Assembly (NCBI RefSeq): GCF_040096055.1
Contig: NZ_JBBMFK010000020.1
Coordinates: forward strand, 1-64,000
Length of the DNA: 64,000 bases
From: Pseudoflavonifractor intestinihominis
GTDB lineage: Bacteria; Bacillota; Clostridia; Oscillospirales; Oscillospiraceae
Direction of reading: 5' to 3'
In this document: in pieces, positions 33,887 to 45,409 of the stretch
Layout of the letters: each line of letters starts with the position of its first letter
Position numbering within the stretch: position 1 is the first letter of the stretch
Notes under the pieces: model-generated
What the model was told of the DNA's origin: nothing
What the model saw: the letters and a program-made list of their open reading frames with translations, nothing else
The model's database searches: none
Program-made: the position numbers and the translations under genes

Positions 33887-34999
33887 ATGAAATTCACCTG
33901 TGAGAAGGCCCTGCTCCAGTCCGCCATCTCCACCTCCAGCCGGGCCGTCTCCCCCAAGAGCTCCATCCCCGCTCTGGAGGGCATCCTGCTGGAGGCCGGC
34001 AGCGAACTGCGCCTCACCGGCTACAACCTGGAGACCGGCATCCGCACCATTGTCCCCGCCGACATCCAGAGCCAGGGCTCCCTGGTGCTCTCCGCCCGCC
34101 TCTTCGGCGAGATCATCCGCAAGCTGCCCGACGACACCGTTATCTTCACCGCCGAGAACTATATGGTCAACATCAAGTGCGGCATGAGCGAGTTCAACAT
34201 CCTGGGCACCGACCCGGAGGAGTTCCCCGAGCTGCCCACTGTGGAGTATCAGAACTCCTTTGTCATCACCCAGGAGCGGCTCAAGGCCATGATCGGTCAG
34301 ACCCTCTTCGCCGTCAGCGACAACGAGAGCCGGCCCATCCATACCGGTTCCCTCTTCGAGGTGGACGAAAACGGCCTGACCGTGGTCTCCGTGGACGGCT
34401 ACCGGCTGGCCCTGCGCCACGAGCCCATCGACAAGAAGGAGGGCGAGAGCTCCTTCTCCTTCGTGGTGCCCGGCGCGGCCCTGAGCGAGGTGGAGAAGAT
34501 CTGTTCCCAGGTGGACGAGCCCGCCTCGGTGACCCAGGGCGCCCGCCACGTCATGTTCAAGGTGGGGGACACCATGCTGGTGGCCCGGCGGCTGGAGGGC
34601 GAGTTCCTGGCCTACCGCCAGGCCGTGCCCCGCAACAACCCCATCCACATCGAGGGGGACACCCGGGCCCTGCTCTCCTCCATCGACCGCGTCTCCCTCA
34701 TCATCAGCGACAAGCTCAAGAGCCCCCTGCGCTGCGTCTTTGAGGAGAACCTGCTGAAAATCTCCACCAAGACCGCCATCGGCGATGCCCGGGACGAGTG
34801 CCCCGTGTCCGGCGACGGCAAGGGCCTGGAGATCGGCTTCAACAACAAGTACCTGATGGACGCCCTCAAGGCCGCCCCCGCCGACCGGGTGCGGCTGGAG
34901 CTGTCCACCGGCGTGTCCCCCTGCGTCATCCTGCCCGACGACGGGGGCGACAACTTCCTCTATATGGTGCTGCCTGTGCGGCTGAAGGCAGGCGAATAA
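33887..34999 (+). CDS. dnaN: DNA polymerase III sliding clamp (beta)
   Basis: A 370-residue beta clamp with three repeated clamp domains (MKFTCEKALLQSAISTSSRAV start, DGYRLALRH in domain 2, and the C-terminal MVLPVRL). The dimer encircles DNA and tethers polymerases. ACGGAGG precedes the ATG at 33887. Two bases after its stop begins a thioesterase gene, followed by rlbA and recF with overlaps, so all four form one unit. Confidence 0.97.
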   Translation: MKFTCEKALLQSAISTSSRAVSPKSSIPALEGILLEAGSELRLTGYNLETGIRTIVPADIQSQGSLVLSARLFGEIIRKLPDDTVIFTAENYMVNIKCGMSEFNILGTDPEEFPELPTVEYQNSFVITQERLKAMIGQTLFAVSDNESRPIHTGSLFEVDENGLTVVSVDGYRLALRHEPIDKKEGESSFSFVVPGAALSEVEKICSQVDEPASVTQGARHVMFKVGDTMLVARRLEGEFLAYRQAVPRNNPIHIEGDTRALLSSIDRVSLIISDKLKSPLRCVFEENLLKISTKTAIGDARDECPVSGDGKGLEIGFNNKYLMDALKAAPADRVRLELSTGVSPCVILPDDGGDNFLYMVLPVRLKAGE

Positions 35000-35001
35000 C
35001 C

Positions 35002-35463
35002 GTGGAGCCCATCAAAATCAAGCCCTATCTGCGAAAGGTCCAGTTCTATGAGACCGACGGCATGGGCATCGTCCACCACGCCAACTACATCTACTGGATG
35101 GAGGAGGCCCGCACCGACCTGATGGACCAGCTGGGCTGGGGCTACGACAAGGCGGTGGAGGCGGGCATCGACTTCGCCCTCACCGAGGTGGACTGCCGCT
35201 ACAAATCCATGACCCCCTACGGGGAGACGGTGGCCATCACCGTCACCGTCACCCGGCTCAGCCCCGCCCGGGTGGACCTGCACTACGACTTTACCAGCAC
35301 CGCCGACGGCACCCTCAGGGCCGAGGGGGAGACCAGACACTTTTTCTACGACCGGGCCAAGGGCGCCCCGGTGGCCCTGAAAAAGGTCCTGCCTGAGGTG
35401 TACGAGCGTCTGGCGGCCATGCTGGGCCATCCGGAAGAGAGGAAACACAATGGAAAAGCATGA
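35002..35463 (+). CDS. Hotdog-fold acyl-CoA thioesterase (YbgC/FadM type)
   Basis: A 153-residue hotdog protein. The catalytic motif region reads YETDGMGIVHHANYIYWMEEAR (about 14-35), where the Asp and His/Asn pattern is that of 4-hydroxybenzoyl-CoA thioesterases and YbgC. It should hydrolyse acyl-CoA thioesters; the acyl group is unknown. The GTG start is two bases after dnaN and its 3' end overlaps rlbA by 14 bases. The gene is normally absent between dnaN and recF in Firmicutes, so its place inside the replication operon is odd. Confidence 0.85.
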   Translation: MEPIKIKPYLRKVQFYETDGMGIVHHANYIYWMEEARTDLMDQLGWGYDKAVEAGIDFALTEVDCRYKSMTPYGETVAITVTVTRLSPARVDLHYDFTSTADGTLRAEGETRHFFYDRAKGAPVALKKVLPEVYERLAAMLGHPEERKHNGKA

Positions 35464-35662
35464 AGTGAAGATCACCACCGAGTTCATCAAGCTGGAGGGC
35501 CTGCTCAAGTTCTCCGGCGTGGCCGAGACCGGCGGCGAGGCCAAGAACATCATCCAGGCTGGGGATGTGTCCGTCAACGGCGAGGTGTGCACCATGCGGG
35601 GCAAGAAAATCCGCCCCGGCGACGTGGTCACCCTGCCCGGCCTGGAGCTGACCGTGGTATGA
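35450..35662 (+). CDS. rlbA: S4-domain RNA-binding protein RlbA/YaaA
   Basis: A 70-residue S4-like protein (TEFIKLEGLLKFSGVAETGGEAK, then VNGEVCTMRGKKIRPGD). It is the small gene always found between dnaN and recF in Firmicutes and is thought to bind rRNA or ribosomes. It overlaps the thioesterase gene upstream and recF downstream (ATGA). Confidence 0.93.
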   Translation: MEKHEVKITTEFIKLEGLLKFSGVAETGGEAKNIIQAGDVSVNGEVCTMRGKKIRPGDVVTLPGLELTVV

Positions 35663-36762
35663 TCGTAAAGTCCATCACCCTGGACTTTTTCCGCAATTAC
35701 TCCCACCTGGAGACCGCTTTCTCCCCCGATGTGAACGTGATCTGCGGGGAGAACGCCCAGGGCAAGACCAATCTGCTGGAGGCCATCGGCTACCTGTCCA
35801 CCGCCTCCAGCCGCCGGGCCCGGTACGACCGGGAGCTGATCGCCTTCGGCGCGGACCACGCCTTTGTGAAGGCGGAGGTGTTTTCCCGGGAAAGGGACTT
35901 CACCCTGGAGGCCCGGCTGTCAAGAGGCGCCCGGCGGCAGATGCTGTCCAACGGCGTGAAGCTGAAGACCGCCGGGGAGCTGGCTGGGGTGCTCAACACC
36001 GTGTTCTTCTGCCCCGAGGATTTGATGCTCATCCGGGAGGGGGCTGCGGAGCGCCGCCGGTTTTTGGACGAGTGCATCTGCCAGCTGCGGCCCCGGTACG
36101 CCGCCGCCCTGGCCGAGTACCGCCGCCTCCACGAGCAGAAGACCCGCATCCTCCGGGACTGGGAGGAGAAGCCCTCCCTGCTGGACACCCTGGACGACTT
36201 CAACCTGCGCATGGCCCAGACCGGGGCCATCCTCATCCACTACCGGGCCCACTTCGTCCGCCGCCTGCGGGAGACCGCGCCCCCCATCCACCGGGAGTTC
36301 TCCGGCGGCCGGGAGGAGCTGGGGCTGAAGTACGAGACGGTGAGCACGGTCGTGGACCCGGAGGGGAGCGTGAAGGACATCCTCTCCGCCCTCATGGCTC
36401 ACCAGGAGAGCCACCGCCGGGCGGAGCTGGAGTCCCGGCAGTGCCTGTCCGGACCCCACAAGGACGACCTGACCGTGGAGCTGGGGGGCGTGGCCGCACG
36501 GCAGTTCGCCTCCCAGGGCCAGACCCGCACCGCGGCGCTGTCCCTCAAGCTGGCCGCCCGGGAGATCTTTTACGGCGACACCGGCGAGTGGCCCGTGCTG
36601 CTGCTGGACGACGTGCTCTCCGAGCTGGACCAGCGGCGGCAGAGCTTCGTCCTCAACCGTATCAAGGGCGGACAGGTGTTCATCACCTGCTGTGAGGACG
36701 AAAAGCTGGAGCACCTGGAGGGCGGCAAAGTGCTGCGTATCCATAGCGGCGCGCTGGTGTGA
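35659..36762 (+). CDS. recF: DNA replication and repair protein RecF
   Basis: A 367-residue SMC-like ATPase. Walker A GENAQGKTNLLEAI is at about 30-43, the signature region is SGPHKDDL, and Walker B is VLLLDDVLSELD. RecF helps load RecA at single-strand gaps. The ATG at 35659 overlaps the rlbA stop. It ends the dnaN-recF unit; repeat R7 follows. Confidence 0.95.
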   Translation: MIVKSITLDFFRNYSHLETAFSPDVNVICGENAQGKTNLLEAIGYLSTASSRRARYDRELIAFGADHAFVKAEVFSRERDFTLEARLSRGARRQMLSNGVKLKTAGELAGVLNTVFFCPEDLMLIREGAAERRRFLDECICQLRPRYAAALAEYRRLHEQKTRILRDWEEKPSLLDTLDDFNLRMAQTGAILIHYRAHFVRRLRETAPPIHREFSGGREELGLKYETVSTVVDPEGSVKDILSALMAHQESHRRAELESRQCLSGPHKDDLTVELGGVAARQFASQGQTRTAALSLKLAAREIFYGDTGEWPVLLLDDVLSELDQRRQSFVLNRIKGGQVFITCCEDEKLEHLEGGKVLRIHSGALV

Positions 36763-36776
36763 GGGTTTCGGACGTT

Positions 36777-37400
36777 CCCCTCATCCGCCCCAGTGTGCGC
36801 ACTGGGGCACCTTCCCCCCAGGGGGAAGGCTTGGGTTGCCTCGACCGGAGGCTGAAATACGGCGCAGAGACTGCGTGCGGCATTGAGAACGCCCCTTGAA
36901 TTGCAGCAGCTCACAAGTCTGGGCGGGTAACTCTGCTCGGGCGATGCAGTTACGATACGAACCAGCCGAACCGGCATAGTAACTGCTCTCAAGTATGGCG
37001 GCTTCTTGGACACCACCGCCGCAATCCGCATCTCCGAAAGGGGGTACCAGGGGGAAACGGGCGCGTTTGGCGCTGAAAGGGCCCTTCCGCGCCTGTTGCC
37101 CCATGGCGGCTTTTGGGTACTTTTCGCCGGAGAAAAGTACCCCGCCGGAGGCTCGTCCTCGCAAGCTTCATATCCCTCGTCCCGCCGCAAGCGGCAGGCC
37201 TCACTCGCTCCACTGCTCCGGCTCTCCCCACGAAAGACATTCCGCCTTCCGTGGGGCCCCCATTTTCGCTGCGCTGGGCTCGTGCGGGGGCCCCGAGAGG
37301 CCAGCCACCTTCCCCCCAGGGGGAAGGCTTAATAAGAACGTGCCCCATAGGCTTCCCCCACTGGGGGAAGCTGTCGCGCGAAAGCGTGACTGATGAGGGG
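36777..37400 (-). repeat. Composite interspersed repeat R7 (inverted)
   Basis: Reading along plus: CCCCTCATCC with hairpin CCCCAGTGTGCGCACTGGGG, M4, M3, M2 and M1, all reverse-complemented, ending near 37330. An opposite-facing M1 with GTCGCGCGAAAGCGTGAC and a GATGAGGGG end follows (about 37350-37400). It fills most of the recF-37460 gap. Confidence 0.88.
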
Positions 37401-37459
37401 CAAGACTTTGAAAACCAAACCAGAGATGTCCCCCAGACCACAAAAAGGAGGGTTCCGGC

Positions 37460-37807
37460 ATGTTCCATCTGCTTCTGGCGGCCCCAGTGCTGGCGGTGTT
37501 CGGCGCGGCGGCCATCTTCGTGCTGTCCCTGCCCTTCTGGGTGGGCGGCCTGCTCCAGCTGTTCCTCACCGCGTTCTGCCGAAGAAAACCGGTGTATGCC
37601 ATCCCGGCGGCGCTGGGCGTGGTGGGCGTCATCGCCTCCGCCGTGAATCTGGTCCCCGCCGTGGGCGTGGGGCCGGTGGCGGTGTACTGGCTGGTGTATT
37701 TCGTTGAGCTCCTGCTGATCTTCCTGGTGGTATACAACATCAAACGGGCCGTTCTGAGGCTGATAGACCGGAAAAAAGCCGGTACAACCCCCAAAAACGG
37801 CCAATAA
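37460..37807 (+). CDS. Small membrane protein, about three helices
   Basis: A 115-residue hydrophobic protein I do not recognise: helices at about 2-35, 47-67 and 72-95 and a basic C-terminus (KRAVLRLIDRKKAG). AAAGGAGG lies upstream of the ATG. It is first in a short plus-strand group with 37817 and remB. No motif suggests a function. Confidence 0.72.
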   Translation: MFHLLLAAPVLAVFGAAAIFVLSLPFWVGGLLQLFLTAFCRRKPVYAIPAALGVVGVIASAVNLVPAVGVGPVAVYWLVYFVELLLIFLVVYNIKRAVLRLIDRKKAGTTPKNGQ

Positions 37808-37816
37808 GGGAGCATT

Positions 37817-38128
37817 ATGCCCATTTTGATTCTCTTCTGCCTGCTGCCGCTGGCCCTGGCCGCGGCGGCGGAGTACGCGGCGTACCGGTTTGCCCGGCGG
37901 AAGCTGTGGCGGTGGGTGCCGCCCCTGGTGTGCCTTGGAGTGACGCTGTCCGTGTTGTTCGCCCGGTTTTTCGGCTGGTCGGACACGGAGGGCGCCCCCG
38001 TGGAGACCCTGCTCTTTGTGCCCGGACTGCCGGCGGCGCTGGCGTTTCTGGGACTGTACCTGGGCCGGCGGCTGTACAAGCGGCTGTGGGACCCCAGGGT
38101 GATCGACGACGACGGAAAAGGAGGCTGA
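37817..38128 (+). CDS. Small membrane protein
   Basis: A 103-residue protein with about three hydrophobic stretches (2-24, 36-55 and 66-86) and a charged C-terminus. Nine bases separate it from the previous gene and three from remB. Unknown function; it is probably co-transcribed with remB. Confidence 0.7.
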   Translation: MPILILFCLLPLALAAAAEYAAYRFARRKLWRWVPPLVCLGVTLSVLFARFFGWSDTEGAPVETLLFVPGLPAALAFLGLYLGRRLYKRLWDPRVIDDDGKGG

Positions 38129-38131
38129 GCC

Positions 38132-38395
38132 GTGTATCTGCATTTGGGACAGTCAGTGGTGGTGCCCTACCGGGACGTCATCGGCCTGTTTGACCTGGAC
38201 AATACCTCCTCCTCCCACCTGACCCGGAAGTTTCTGGAGCGGGCGGAGAAGGAGGGCAAGGTGGTGTCGGTGGGCGAGGACATCCCCAAGTCCTTTGTGG
38301 TCTGCGGGGACAGGAAGGGCGGACAGACCGTCTACCTCTCCCAGATGGCCACCGCCACCCTGCTCCGCCGGGCGGAGAACAACAGTTTTGAGTGA
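38132..38395 (+). CDS. remB: Extracellular matrix regulator RemB (DUF370)
   Basis: An 87-residue DUF370 protein (MYLHLGQSVVVPYRDVIGLFDLDNTSSS start). RemA/RemB proteins act as DNA-binding regulators of biofilm matrix genes in Bacillus. Bacillus yaaB (remB) sits between recF and gyrB, as here. The GTG at 38132 has AAAAGGAGG upstream. Confidence 0.92.
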   Translation: MYLHLGQSVVVPYRDVIGLFDLDNTSSSHLTRKFLERAEKEGKVVSVGEDIPKSFVVCGDRKGGQTVYLSQMATATLLRRAENNSFE

Positions 38396-38434
38396 CCCGG
38401 GGCATCCCGGAGCACAAGGAAAGGAGCGCGGACC

Positions 38435-38857
38435 ATGGAAATAGCGCCTATCACCTATCTCTGGAAGGACCGGAAGCGGATTCTGGGCCTGCCCATCACC
38501 TTCACCCGGTACCGGCTCAGCGAGGACCGGATCTTTCGGGAGACCGGCCTGCTCAACCTGAAGGAGGAGGAGGTGCTCCTCTACCGGGTGCGGGATCTGG
38601 AGCTGAAGCGGTCCCTGTTTCAGCGGATCTTCGGCGTGGGCACGGTGTGCGTCCACTCCTCGGACAAGACCACCCCCCACCTGGACCTGCTGAACATCAA
38701 GCACCCCAAGGAGGTCAAAGAGCTGCTCCACCGGCAGGTGGAGGAGATGAAGCTGTCCCGCCGCATGCGCACCACCGAGCTTCTGGGCGGACAGGGCCAG
38801 GAGGACGGCGGCCCGGACGACGGCCTGGACGAAGACGACGGCGATTTCCCCGACTGA
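38435..38857 (+). CDS. PH-domain (YdbS-like) protein
   Basis: A 140-residue soluble protein with a bacterial PH-like domain (about 5-105: TFTRYRLSEDRIFRETGLLNLKEEEVLLYRVRDLEL is the typical strand series) and a very acidic C-terminal tail (about 118-140). Unlike most YdbS/bPH2 proteins it has no membrane helices. AAGGAGCGCG precedes the ATG. Function unknown. Confidence 0.78.
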   Translation: MEIAPITYLWKDRKRILGLPITFTRYRLSEDRIFRETGLLNLKEEEVLLYRVRDLELKRSLFQRIFGVGTVCVHSSDKTTPHLDLLNIKHPKEVKELLHRQVEEMKLSRRMRTTELLGGQGQEDGGPDDGLDEDDGDFPD

Positions 38858-38919
38858 GCTTCTCCCCTGCTCCGGGGGAGAAAACCCGGGTTTTCATCGG
38901 CGAATGGAGGAATCAACCC

Positions 38920-39696
38920 ATGAAACGGCTCTGTTTACCCCTTTTTCTGGCCCTGATCCTGGTGCTGTCGGCCTGCGGCGCGGCGGGTCAGGCCCCGTCC
39001 GCCGGCCAGAGCGGACCTGCGCCGTCCCAGGCGGCCCAGTCGCCCACCCCCTCCCCCGACCCGGCCGGGAGCCCGGAGGAAGTCGGGGCGGCCGGATACA
39101 CCGTGGAGCGGCAGGACCGCTCGGTCCTCAACAGCGACGGCACCACGGCCCTGTCCTGGTACTGCGACCTGGTGCAGCTCACCGGGGACACGGAGGAGGC
39201 CCAGGCAGTCAACGACAGCCTGTCCGCCCACTGCGACGAATTTTTCGTCAAGGACGTGGGGGACGTGCCCCTGAACAAGGACCACGCGATGGTGTGGCGC
39301 AACACCGCGGAGGCCACCGTCACGGAGAATGAGGGCGGCCTGTTCAGCGTGCGCATGGACACCGACTGGTACATGGGGGGCGTATACAACAGCAACAGCC
39401 TGGGCTACACCTACGACCTGGCCACCGGGGAGGAGCTGGGTCTGGCCGACCTGACGGGCCAGGACCCGGACGCCCTGGCCGCCACCCTGCGGGAGCTTGT
39501 GAAGGCCTACATGGCCGGCCAGCCGGAGGCGGGCTGGTGGGACGACGCGGCGGACATCGTGGACAGCCGCAGCCTGGAGGACATGATCTTCTGGGTGGAC
39601 GGCGGGGAGATCGTCCTGTGCTTCCCCACCTATGAGCTGACCATCGGGGCCTATGGCCCCGTCATTATCCCCACCGGGGTCATGGCCGAGCACTGA
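38920..39696 (+). CDS. Lipoprotein with DUF3298/RsiV-like domain
   Basis: A 258-residue lipoprotein: signal peptide with lipobox LSAC (Cys near residue 18), a Pro/Ser/Gln-rich linker (about 20-50), and a domain resembling DUF4163/DUF3298 (about 55-255, with YMGGVYNSNSLGYTYDLATGEEL). This fold occurs in RsiV-type anti-sigma factors and in PdaC-type wall enzymes, but here it stands alone on the outer face. It lies just upstream of gyrB. Confidence 0.8.
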   Translation: MKRLCLPLFLALILVLSACGAAGQAPSAGQSGPAPSQAAQSPTPSPDPAGSPEEVGAAGYTVERQDRSVLNSDGTTALSWYCDLVQLTGDTEEAQAVNDSLSAHCDEFFVKDVGDVPLNKDHAMVWRNTAEATVTENEGGLFSVRMDTDWYMGGVYNSNSLGYTYDLATGEELGLADLTGQDPDALAATLRELVKAYMAGQPEAGWWDDAADIVDSRSLEDMIFWVDGGEIVLCFPTYELTIGAYGPVIIPTGVMAEH

Positions 39697-39875
39697 CGGC
39701 CGTGTTTTTGCACAGCGGACCGGGCCCTGTGTCCCTTGCAGCAATCGCAGGGCATGGTCCCATATACAAGTCCATATTCAAAACCAACAGCAGCTGCGTG
39801 TGGCGCGTGGGAGCGGACAAGGCCCGTTTCCAGGCGCCACACCCAGCGCGTATCCAAGAACAAGCGGAGGTTATT

Positions 39876-41825
39876 ATGTCTGACGAGTTAGAACTGGAAC
39901 AGAGCGCCACCCAGGTGGACCACGAGTACGGCGGCAGCGAGATCCAAGTGCTGGAGGGCCTGGAGGCCGTCCGCAAGCGGCCCGGCATGTATATCGGCTC
40001 CACCTCGTCCTCGGGCCTGCACCACCTGGTGTACGAGATCGTGGACAACTCCATCGACGAGGCCCTGGCCGGGTACTGCGACCGCATCGACGTGGCCATT
40101 CTGGAGGGGGACGTGATCTCCGTCACCGACAACGGCCGCGGCATCCCCGTGGACGTCCAGCCCCAGACCGGCCTGCCCGCGCTGGAAGTGGTGTTCACCA
40201 TCCTCCACGCCGGCGGCAAGTTCGGCGGCGGGGGCTACAAGGTGTCCGGCGGCCTCCACGGCGTGGGTGCCAGCGTGGTCAACGCCCTGAGCGAGTGGCT
40301 GGAGGTGCGGGTCCACAAGGACGGCAAGATCTACGAGATGAAGTTCTCCCGGGGCAAGGTGACCCAGAGCATGACCATCGTGGGTGAAACCGACCGCCAC
40401 GGCACCGAGGTGGTGTTCAAGCCCGACCCGGAGATGTTCGAGGACACGGTGTACGACTACGAGACCCTCCACACCCGCATGCGGGAGGAGGCCTTCCTCA
40501 ACGCGGGGCTGAAGATCGTCATCCAGGACCGCCGCCCGGGCATGGAGCAGGAGGACACCATGCACTACGAGGGCGGCATCCGGGAGTTCGTCACCTTCAT
40601 CAACAAGAACAAGACCCCCATCCACGACGGGGTCATCTACATGTCCGGCATGAAGGACGACTCCATGGCCGAGATCGCCATGCAGTACACCGACACCTAC
40701 AACGAGATCCTGGTGTCCTTTGCCAACAACGTCCACACCCCCGAGGGCGGCATGCACGAGACCGGCTTCAAGCAGGCCCTGACCAACGTGCTCAACGCCT
40801 ACGGCAAGAAGATGAAGATCCTCAAGGACGAGGACAAGGTGTCGGGCGAGGACTGCCGGGAGGGCCTGACGGCGGTGATCTCGGTGAAGCTGACCGAGGC
40901 CCAGTTCGAGGGCCAGACCAAGGCCAAGCTGGGCAACGCCCACATCCGCACCCTGGTCAACAACCTGGTCAGCGAGAAGCTGGAGGAGTTCCTGGAGGAG
41001 AACCCGGCGGTGGGCCGGGCCATCCTGGACAAGGCCCTCACCGCCAACCGGGCCCGCGAGGCGGCCCGGAAGGCCAGAGAATCCGTCCGGCGCAAGACCG
41101 CCCTGGGCGGCGCCGCCATGCCCGACAAGCTGCGGGACTGCAACGAGGTCAACCCCGAGCTCACCGAGCTGTACATCGTGGAGGGCGACTCCGCAGGCGG
41201 CTCGGCCACCCAGGGCCGGGACTCCCGGTTCCAGGCCATCCTCCCCCTGTGGGGCAAGATGCTCAACGTGGAGAAGGCCCGGGCCGATAAGGTCTACGGC
41301 AACGACAAGCTCCAGCCCGTCATCACCGCCCTGGGCGCCGGCATCGGCGACGAGTTCGACGTGACCAAGCTGCGCTATCACAAGGTCATCATCATGGCCG
41401 ATGCCGATGTGGACGGCGCCCACATCCGTACCCTGCTGCTCACCTTCTTCTTCCGCTTCATGCGGCCCCTGATCGAGAACGGCTATGTGTACTCCGCCGT
41501 GCCGCCGCTGTACAAGCTGACCCGGGGCAAGACCACCCGGGTGGCCTTCTCCGACGAGGAGCGGGACCGGGTGTCCGCCGAGCTGCGGGGGGACAACCCC
41601 AACGCCAAGGTGGACATCAGCCGCTTCAAGGGCCTGGGCGAGATGAACCCCCACGAGCTGTGGGAGACCACCATGGACCCGGAGAAGCGCACCCTGCGCC
41701 GCATTGAGCTGGACGACGCCGTGGCCGCAGACGCCACCTTCACCGTCCTCATGGGCGAGAAGGTGGAGCCCCGCAAGGAGTTCATCGAGAAGAACGCCAA
41801 GTATGCGGTGAACCTGGACTATTGA
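39876..41825 (+). CDS. gyrB: DNA gyrase subunit B
   Basis: A 649-residue GyrB. It has a GHKL ATPase domain (RPGMYIGS, DNGRGIPV, GGLHGVGASVVNALS), a transducer, and a TOPRIM domain with EGDSAGGSA and DADVDGAHI. With GyrA it introduces negative supercoils. GCGGAGG precedes the ATG at 39876. About 180 bases of noncoding leader lie upstream. It is separated from gyrA by a lipoprotein gene. Confidence 0.97.
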   Translation: MSDELELEQSATQVDHEYGGSEIQVLEGLEAVRKRPGMYIGSTSSSGLHHLVYEIVDNSIDEALAGYCDRIDVAILEGDVISVTDNGRGIPVDVQPQTGLPALEVVFTILHAGGKFGGGGYKVSGGLHGVGASVVNALSEWLEVRVHKDGKIYEMKFSRGKVTQSMTIVGETDRHGTEVVFKPDPEMFEDTVYDYETLHTRMREEAFLNAGLKIVIQDRRPGMEQEDTMHYEGGIREFVTFINKNKTPIHDGVIYMSGMKDDSMAEIAMQYTDTYNEILVSFANNVHTPEGGMHETGFKQALTNVLNAYGKKMKILKDEDKVSGEDCREGLTAVISVKLTEAQFEGQTKAKLGNAHIRTLVNNLVSEKLEEFLEENPAVGRAILDKALTANRAREAARKARESVRRKTALGGAAMPDKLRDCNEVNPELTELYIVEGDSAGGSATQGRDSRFQAILPLWGKMLNVEKARADKVYGNDKLQPVITALGAGIGDEFDVTKLRYHKVIIMADADVDGAHIRTLLLTFFFRFMRPLIENGYVYSAVPPLYKLTRGKTTRVAFSDEERDRVSAELRGDNPNAKVDISRFKGLGEMNPHELWETTMDPEKRTLRRIELDDAVAADATFTVLMGEKVEPRKEFIEKNAKYAVNLDY

Positions 41826-41840
41826 TTTGGAGGCTGTGTG

Positions 41841-42653
41841 ATGAAGAAATCTGCGCTTTTCGCGGCCCTCGGTCTGGTCCTGGCCCTCACGGCCTGCGCC
41901 GGGGAGCCCGGCGGGCCGGGCGCATCCACCCCCGCGCCGGAGTCCGCCCCGGCCGTCTCTCCCACCCCTGCGCCGGAATCCGCCTCCCCCTCCCCCGCGG
42001 CGGAGGCGGGGGGCCTCATGCGGGTGAACGGGGGTTCCAGGGAGGCCTTTGCCGCCGTCTTGGATCGGATGCTTCAGGAGCATATTCTGCCCGACGGAAC
42101 GCCCATGGGCTTGCCCGGCGAGTACGACATGGCGGACAACCGGTTCGCCGTCTGCGATGTGGACGGGGACGGGGAGCGGGAGCTGATCCTGATCTATGAG
42201 AGCACCATGGTTGCCGGGAGGCGTGGTTATGTATTCTCCTGGAATGGGGAGACCGGGGAACTGGGTGTCCAGCTGGAGACCTCTCCCGAGCTGACCTTTT
42301 ATGAGAGTGGAGCGGTCCAGTCGGATTCCCAGCACAACCAGCAGCTGATCAGCAGGGATTTCTGGCCCTATGCCCTCTACCGCTATGACAAGTATCTGGA
42401 CGTCTATGTGGAGGTTGGTTCGGTGCACGCCTGGGGCCGGGAGGCGCTGGAGAACGGCTACCCGGAGGAGGCCGACAAGAGCGGCACCGGCTTTGTGTAC
42501 TATATCGCGGCCAACGGAGGGGACAGCGACGAGCCCCTGGACGCCTCCGTCTACCAGGCGTGGCGCTACGTCTATGTGCGGGACAGCCAGGAGATTCAGC
42601 CGGAGTACCTGGCCCTGACCGAGGAGAACATCCAGAGTATTCTGGAGGGGTGA
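41841..42653 (+). CDS. Predicted lipoprotein between gyrB and gyrA
   Basis: A 270-residue lipoprotein that I do not recognise: signal peptide with lipobox LTAC, a Pro/Ala/Ser linker (about 20-55) and a soluble domain with an EF-hand-like NRFAVCDVDGDGERELILIY strand (about 95-115), as found in surface VCBS-type repeats. An ATG at 41841 (or GTG 41838) follows GGAGG, 15 bases after gyrB. The gyrB-gyrA gap is usually short, so its placement is unusual. Confidence 0.78.
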   Translation: MKKSALFAALGLVLALTACAGEPGGPGASTPAPESAPAVSPTPAPESASPSPAAEAGGLMRVNGGSREAFAAVLDRMLQEHILPDGTPMGLPGEYDMADNRFAVCDVDGDGERELILIYESTMVAGRRGYVFSWNGETGELGVQLETSPELTFYESGAVQSDSQHNQQLISRDFWPYALYRYDKYLDVYVEVGSVHAWGREALENGYPEEADKSGTGFVYYIAANGGDSDEPLDASVYQAWRYVYVRDSQEIQPEYLALTEENIQSILEG

Positions 42654-42733
42654 GCGCCCCCGCTCCAGACCCTTTGACAAAATATCGTGGGACATCCGTC
42701 CCACTACAACCTCTATGAGGAGGAAATCAATTC

Positions 42734-45286
<2,553 letters not shown>

Positions 45287-45350
45287 AATCAGAGAGCAAA
45301 GCCTTCCCGATAGCGGGGAGAGGACGGAAAAGGAAAAGTCAGAGCACAAA

Positions 45351-45400
45351 AGCCTTCCCCCTGCGGGGGCACCTTCCCCCGCAGGGGGCGGATGAGGGGG
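45351..45400 (+). repeat. M1 unit, left end of DUF559 cassette A
   Basis: A C-run/G-run hairpin, a second hairpin CCCCCGCAGGGGG and the end GATGAGGGGG (45391-45400). The AGGGGG lies nine bases before the DUF559 ATG and can act as its ribosome site. Confidence 0.88.
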
Positions 45401-45409
45401 AACGCCGCC

